Source of the DNA: Burkholderiales bacterium
GTDB lineage: Bacteria; Pseudomonadota; Gammaproteobacteria; Burkholderiales; JAEUOS01
Reading direction: 5' to 3'
DNA: 8,500 nt
NCBI GenBank assembly: GCA_947456845.1
Contig: CANGUJ010000145.1
Coordinates: 1 to 8,500, forward strand
Under the pieces are notes generated by a model, which had not been told where the DNA came from, did not search any database, and worked only from the letters and a program-made list of their open reading frames with translations. Made by a program: the position numbers and the translations under genes. Below, piece by piece: positions 5,085 to 8,500 of the stretch (its first letter is position 1; the number at the start of each line of letters is the position of its first letter).

Positions 5085-6170
5085 TCAAGCAATCGAATCA
5101 TCGACCGGAACCCGCGCGGCCAGCGCGCACAGCAGTTCATACGATACCGTGCCGCAAGCGGCGGCCACCTCGTCGACCGGCATGCCGCGGCCCCACAGGA
5201 CGACCTTGCTGCCGACACGAGCCGAGGGCAAAGCGCTGAGATCGACATAGAGCATGTCCATCGCCACCCGGCCGATGGTGCGGGTCCGAACCCCATCGAC
5301 CAAGACCGGTGCTCCTGCGGCGTTGGTGCCGGGGGCGTGACGCGGATAGCCATCCGCATAACCGCAGGCGACAACCCCGGCGCGCATGTCGCGCTCCGCT
5401 CGGTAGATGAACCCGTATCCGATGCCCTCTCCTTTGGCAAGATCCTGTATCGCGATCAGTTCGCTCTCCAGGGTCATGGCCGGCCGCAGATCGAGTTCCG
5501 CGGCGGATTGATCCGGGAAAGGAGACGCCCCGTAAAGGGCGATCCCGGGCCGGATCCAGTCCCGGTGTGTCTGCGGATAACGCAGGATCGCGGCCGAGTT
5601 GGCCGTGCTCCAATGCCCGTCGAGACCAGCCGTGAGCGAATGCATGGACGCCAGTTGCCCGGCCACGCCCGTGGGGCCGTCTGCGTCGGCAAAATGAGTC
5701 ATGAGCGTGATCGACTTTACTTGCGCCAAGGTGGACAGGCGATGGTACGCGCGGTGCACAGCATCCCCCTTGAAACCGAGGCGGTTCATGCCCGAATTGA
5801 CCTTCAGGTAGATGTCCAGGGGACGCCGCAGCGCCGCGTGTTCCAGCATCTCGATCTGAGCGCAATGGTGGATCACGGGTGTGAGACGCAGGCTGTCCAC
5901 GATCTCCAGGTCGCCGGCGTGAAACACCCCTTCAAGCAGGAGGATGGGGTGCAGGAACCCCGCCTCCCGCAGGCGCGCAGCCTCGGCAAGATCCAGCAGC
6001 GCATAGCCGTCCGCGCTGCGCAGTGCCCCGGCGGCACGCAGCAGGCCGTGACCATAGGCGTTGGCCTTGACCACCGCCCAGACCCTTGCGTCGGGCGCCG
6101 CCGCGCGCACGCGCGCGAGGTTGTGCGCCAGTGCGGCGTTGTCGAACCGGACACGGATCGGGCGCGGCAT
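5085..6170 (-). CDS. alr: Alanine racemase
   Basis: This PLP enzyme interconverts L- and D-alanine in the cytoplasm and supplies D-alanine for peptidoglycan. The 361-residue protein shows the N-terminal TIM-barrel with the PLP-lysine motif VVKANAYGHG (K35), the NSGMNRLG motif (125-132), the WIRPGIALYG segment (205-214) with the arginine that contacts the cofactor ring nitrogen, and the C-terminal beta domain. That domain has GYADGYPR, whose tyrosine (271) is the second catalytic base, and MDM (304-306) at the substrate entrance. The length is typical (about 355-370). The ATG at 6170 matches the usual start just before the IRVRFDNAALAHNL block, though no strong ribosome-binding site is seen. 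It diverges from lplT across a 225-base gap and runs into radA. Whether it is the biosynthetic Alr or the catabolic DadX type cannot be told from sequence alone. The absence of dadA nearby and the cell-wall housekeeping context favour Alr. Confidence 0.95.
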   Translation of the reverse strand: MPRPIRVRFDNAALAHNLARVRAAAPDARVWAVVKANAYGHGLLRAAGALRSADGYALLDLAEAARLREAGFLHPILLLEGVFHAGDLEIVDSLRLTPVIHHCAQIEMLEHAALRRPLDIYLKVNSGMNRLGFKGDAVHRAYHRLSTLAQVKSITLMTHFADADGPTGVAGQLASMHSLTAGLDGHWSTANSAAILRYPQTHRDWIRPGIALYGASPFPDQSAAELDLRPAMTLESELIAIQDLAKGEGIGYGFIYRAERDMRAGVVACGYADGYPRHAPGTNAAGAPVLVDGVRTRTIGRVAMDMLYVDLSALPSARVGSKVVLWGRGMPVDEVAAACGTVSYELLCALAARVPVDDSIA

Positions 6171-6291
6171 CCGAAGGTCAGCCGATCCCGCCGGGGCTGT
6201 CGCAACCGGCCATTACGTGGCCCGCCGCAGCGGCGACGGCGCCAACTGCCGGAAAGAGCATATTCGGGTAAACCAATCCTAAAACACTGAT

Positions 6292-6317
6292 TTGCAGGAA
6301 TGTATTCGTGCTATAAA
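6292..6317 (+). promoter_or_regulatory. Probable promoter of lplT in the alr-lplT gap
   Basis: In the 225-base divergent gap (6171-6395) the plus strand has TGCTATAAA (6309-6317), a textbook extended -10 element. TTGCAG (6292-6297) resembles a -35 box but is only 14 bases away, so the promoter would rely on the extended -10. Transcription would begin near 6324 with a leader of about 72 bases. No equally convincing promoter for alr was found on the other strand; the best -10-like word there is TATGCT near 6257-6262 without a good partner. The rest of the gap shows no further element that I recognise. Confidence 0.5.
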
Positions 6318-6395
6318 ACCGGGCGCTCGAGGCTGCCTGGCCGATATCACTCGCACGGACGCACACAAGACCTCAATTCTAAAGCACCAGAAGCG

Positions 6396-7676
6396 ATGAA
6401 AACCGGGTTTTACACAATCATGTCGGCGCAGTTCTTCTCGTCGTTGGCCGACAATGCGCTGTTCGTCGCCGCCGTAGAGCTGCTCAAGAGTGGCGGTGCA
6501 CCTGAATGGCAGCGCGCCGCGCTGGTGCCGATGTTTGCGCTGTTCTATGTGCTTCTTGCACCGTTTGTGGGAGCGTTCGCCGACCTCTTGCCCAAGGGGC
6601 GGGTGATGTTCCTGTCGAACAGCCTCAAGGTCGTCGGTTGCATGATGATGCTGGTCGGCGTGCATCCGCTCATCGCCTATACGGTGGTAGGCATGGGCGC
6701 GGCTGCCTACTCGCCAGCCAAGTACGGCATCCTCACGGAATTGCTGCCACCGTCGCAACTGGTCAAGGCCAACGGATGGATCGAAGGACTGACGATCGCC
6801 TCCATCATCCTCGGGGTGCTGCTGGGCGGCCAGCTTGTCGGCCACCGGGTGTCCGACGTGCTCCTGCAGATCGACCTTCCGAATCTGCATACCGGCATCG
6901 ACACGCCTCCCGAGGCGGCGATCGCAGTCATCGGACTCCTTTATGTGGTGGCAGCCGGTTTCAACCTGTTCATACCGCTTACCGGCGCGCCGATGCTGCC
7001 TTTCCCGAAGAAGTCGGTCCATCTGATCACCGACTTCTGGCGCTGCAACGTCCTGCTGTGGCGCGACAAGCTTGGCCAGATATCGCTCGCCACGACGACC
7101 CTCTTCTGGGGCGTTTCGGGCAACCTGCGCTACATCGTGCTGGCCTGGGCCGCAGCCGCTCTCGGCTACGGCACCACCGAGGCCTCCAGCCTGGTCGGGG
7201 TGGTCGCCATCGGTACGGCCATTGGTGCCGTGATCGCGAGCATGCGCATGAAACTCGAGCATGCGACCCAGGTCATCCCGCTGGCGATCATCATGGGCTT
7301 CCTGGTGATTCTCCTGATCTTCATCCGCAATGTCTGGATCGCCGCGCCTTTCCTGATCCTGCTGGGCGGCATCGGCGGGTACCTGGTAGTACCGATGAAC
7401 GCGCTCCTGCAGCATCGCGGGCACAACCTCATGGGGGCCGGCCGGTCGATCGCGGTGCAGAACTTCAACGAGCAGGCCTGCATCCTGCTGCTGGGATTCC
7501 TGTACTCGACCTCCACCGGCATCGGCGTCTCCGCGTTCACCGCGATTGCTGGGTTCGGCATCCTGGTGGCGTCCATCATGTGGCTTATCGGTCGCTGGCA
7601 CAAGAGCAACACCATTCACCACAAGGCGGAAGTCGACCGTCTGCTGAAACTCGCGCGCAGCGACAACATGCACTAG
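6396..7676 (+). CDS. lplT: Lysophospholipid transporter LplT (MFS family)
   Basis: LplT flips lysophosphatidylethanolamine and related lysolipids inward across the inner membrane for re-acylation. The 426-residue protein has about a dozen hydrophobic segments and closely follows E. coli LplT in its landmarks: MSAQFFSSLADNALFVAA (9-26), the MFS loop APFVGAFADLLPKGRVM (55-71), GAAAYSPAKYGILTEL (101-116), LVKANGWIEG (122-131), TLFWGVSGNLR (235-245) and VVPMNALLQHRG (331-342). It carries an extra stretch of roughly 25 residues around 150-175, mostly polar, which the E. coli protein (about 397 aa) lacks. The frame is open upstream to an ATG at 6300, but that would add 32 unconserved residues and begins before the predicted transcription start, so the ATG at 6396 is preferred (GAAG just upstream is only a weak ribosome-binding site). 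No aas acyltransferase gene follows; the next gene is convergent. Confidence 0.94.
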   Translation: MKTGFYTIMSAQFFSSLADNALFVAAVELLKSGGAPEWQRAALVPMFALFYVLLAPFVGAFADLLPKGRVMFLSNSLKVVGCMMMLVGVHPLIAYTVVGMGAAAYSPAKYGILTELLPPSQLVKANGWIEGLTIASIILGVLLGGQLVGHRVSDVLLQIDLPNLHTGIDTPPEAAIAVIGLLYVVAAGFNLFIPLTGAPMLPFPKKSVHLITDFWRCNVLLWRDKLGQISLATTTLFWGVSGNLRYIVLAWAAAALGYGTTEASSLVGVVAIGTAIGAVIASMRMKLEHATQVIPLAIIMGFLVILLIFIRNVWIAAPFLILLGGIGGYLVVPMNALLQHRGHNLMGAGRSIAVQNFNEQACILLLGFLYSTSTGIGVSAFTAIAGFGILVASIMWLIGRWHKSNTIHHKAEVDRLLKLARSDNMH

Positions 7677-7677
7677 G

Positions 7678-7696
7678 GGCCGGCGCTCAGCCGGCC
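7678..7696. terminator. Hairpin between lplT and the convergent DUF1853 gene
   Basis: GGCCGGC (7678-7684) and GCCGGCC (7690-7696) form a seven-base-pair stem with a five-base loop. It starts two bases after the lplT stop and covers the stop codon of the opposite gene. Its place between convergent genes suggests a bidirectional terminator, but there is no U-tract on either side, so intrinsic termination would be weak. Confidence 0.45.
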
Positions 7697-8500
7697 GCGT
7701 CGGCGCCCCACAGGTCAGGCACCACGAACCCGCGCCCACGCTCGCGCCATCGAACTCCATCCGGGGCGAACTGTGCAACCATCAGGGCTCGGCCGCCGGA
7801 GGCAAGCCTCGCGCCGACCAGGGACATGATCTCGCCACCATCGAAGGTGTCGCCCGAATCCGCCTCCAGCGGGCCGCCGATCCACTCGGCGCGCTCGACA
7901 ATGCAATAACGCCCGCCGGCGCGTCCCGCCGACAGCCGGAACTCCTGCAGCGTGCGCCACCAGCCGCGCTGGTGGTTCGGATTGACCTGATCGCCCTCGG
8001 GCTGCTCATCTTCAGGGTGGAACAGCCATCCCTTGACGAAGGCTCGCGAAATGACTTTTCCGTCGCACACGCCCGCCAGAGCGGCGCGTCCGGCCGGCGT
8101 TCCGCCCAGACCGAGCTGGTGGCTGAAGATGCGGCCCACCTTGTGGGCCAGCGTATCGCGCCCTTCGGGCCCCAGGAAGTCCGCGCACGCGCGGCGCCGC
8201 AAGTAGAACTTGACCGCCATTTCCCAGTGGACCGCCGTCCCTTCCCGTCGGTCGATGAACACCAGGTCGAATTCGCCCAGCGTGCGCCCGGACTCCCTGA
8301 CGGCTAGATTCCGGGCCAGCAATTCGAATCGGTCCGAACGCTCAAGCCAGAAGGCGATCAGGCATTCCGCGACATGTCCAAGTCGGCGGGACTTGCAGGC
8401 CGCCACCGCCGCCTCCAGTTCGCCGGGACTGTCGTCGAGCGCGTTCAAGAAAGTGCGCGACTCCTCCAGCGCCCCGGCACACCAGGCGTCGGCGACGATC
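7687..8500 (-). CDS. DUF1853 family protein, incomplete at the 5' end
   Basis: The reading frame runs without a stop to the window edge, so the N-terminus is missing; about 270 codons are visible. An in-frame TTG (8448) could be mistaken for a start, but the frame continues upstream with WCAGALEESRTFLNAL, which fits the N-terminal part of the family. Family marks, numbered from that TTG, are RLGHVAECLIAFWL (22-35), RTLGEFDLVFID (55-66), VHWEMAVKFYL (73-83), DFLGPEGRDTLAHKV (90-104), a QLGL segment (111-114) and a C-terminal WW/W-rich part. Function is not established to my knowledge. The GEFD...ExxxK arrangement recalls PD-(D/E)XK nucleases, an inference discussed separately. No signal peptide or membrane segment is seen. 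The gene converges on lplT with ten bases between the stop codons, so it is not in an operon with it. Confidence 0.85.
   Translation of the reverse strand, partial: IVADAWCAGALEESRTFLNALDDSPGELEAAVAACKSRRLGHVAECLIAFWLERSDRFELLARNLAVRESGRTLGEFDLVFIDRREGTAVHWEMAVKFYLRRRACADFLGPEGRDTLAHKVGRIFSHQLGLGGTPAGRAALAGVCDGKVISRAFVKGWLFHPEDEQPEGDQVNPNHQRGWWRTLQEFRLSAGRAGGRYCIVERAEWIGGPLEADSGDTFDGGEIMSLVGARLASGGRALMVAQFAPDGVRWRERGRGFVVPDLWGADAAG

Noticed and set aside
5019..6290. A 423-codon open frame on the plus strand, antisense to alr
   Set aside because: The composition is arginine- and glycine-rich with no domain, and the minus strand carries all alanine racemase motifs. It is a shadow of alr.
6171..6395. 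A promoter for alr in the divergent gap
   Set aside because: Only weak -10-like words (TATGCT, TAGGAT) without acceptable -35 partners were found on the minus strand, so none is annotated.
6279..7778. A 499-codon open frame on the minus strand, antisense to lplT
   Set aside because: Its product is rich in H, Q, R, D and E with no recognisable domain, while the plus-strand frame encodes a clear membrane transporter. Long antisense frames are common in GC-rich genes.
1..8500. CRISPR arrays, insertion sequences, tRNA or rRNA genes, prophage or defence genes
   Set aside because: No regularly spaced repeats, transposase-like frames, terminal inverted repeats or structured RNA genes were visible; every long frame of real coding quality belongs to a conserved chromosomal gene.

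Overview
The window is a stretch of ordinary, GC-rich (roughly 60-65% by eye) chromosome, packed with conserved genes and without rRNA, tRNA, mobile-element or CRISPR signals that I can see. Gene content, the short 79-residue Hfq, the neighbours lplT-alr-radA and der-hfq-hflX, and a DUF1853 gene all point to a betaproteobacterium, most likely of the Burkholderiales. This placement rests on remembered family features and gene order, not on a search.

Layout from left to right. Six genes are read on the minus strand, so transcription runs from right to left: alr (5085-6170), radA (3634-5007), a small unnamed conserved gene (3082-3558), der (1636-2973), hfq (1281-1520) and hflX (16-1224). lplT (6396-7676) is read on the plus strand, diverging from alr. 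At the right end an incomplete DUF1853 gene (7687-8500, minus strand) converges on lplT with only 10 bases between the two stop codons.

How the genes fit together. der-hfq-hflX is a classic RNA and ribosome cluster: Der is a double-domain GTPase for 50S assembly, Hfq is the small-RNA chaperone, and HflX is a GTPase that splits stalled ribosomes. It appears to have its own promoter before der (extended -10 at 3064-3072) and a second one before hfq (1550-1579). RadA is a branch-migration ATPase of recombination, Alr makes D-alanine for peptidoglycan, and LplT flips lysophospholipids inward across the inner membrane. These last three are unrelated in function, and their linkage looks like inherited gene order.

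The non-coding gaps are short (10-225 bases) but hold structure: a 14-base exact tandem repeat and a stem-loop in the der leader, a 14-base perfect palindrome over the -35 box of the hfq promoter, an A-rich hfq leader that could bind Hfq itself, a GC-only hairpin between hfq and hflX, hairpins at the end of radA and before its ribosome-binding site, and a hairpin between lplT and the DUF1853 gene. I found no evidence of a new multi-gene system. The observations most worth a second look are the regulatory structures around der and hfq, the nuclease-like motif in the DUF1853 protein, and the junction that places der directly behind the lplT-alr-radA group.
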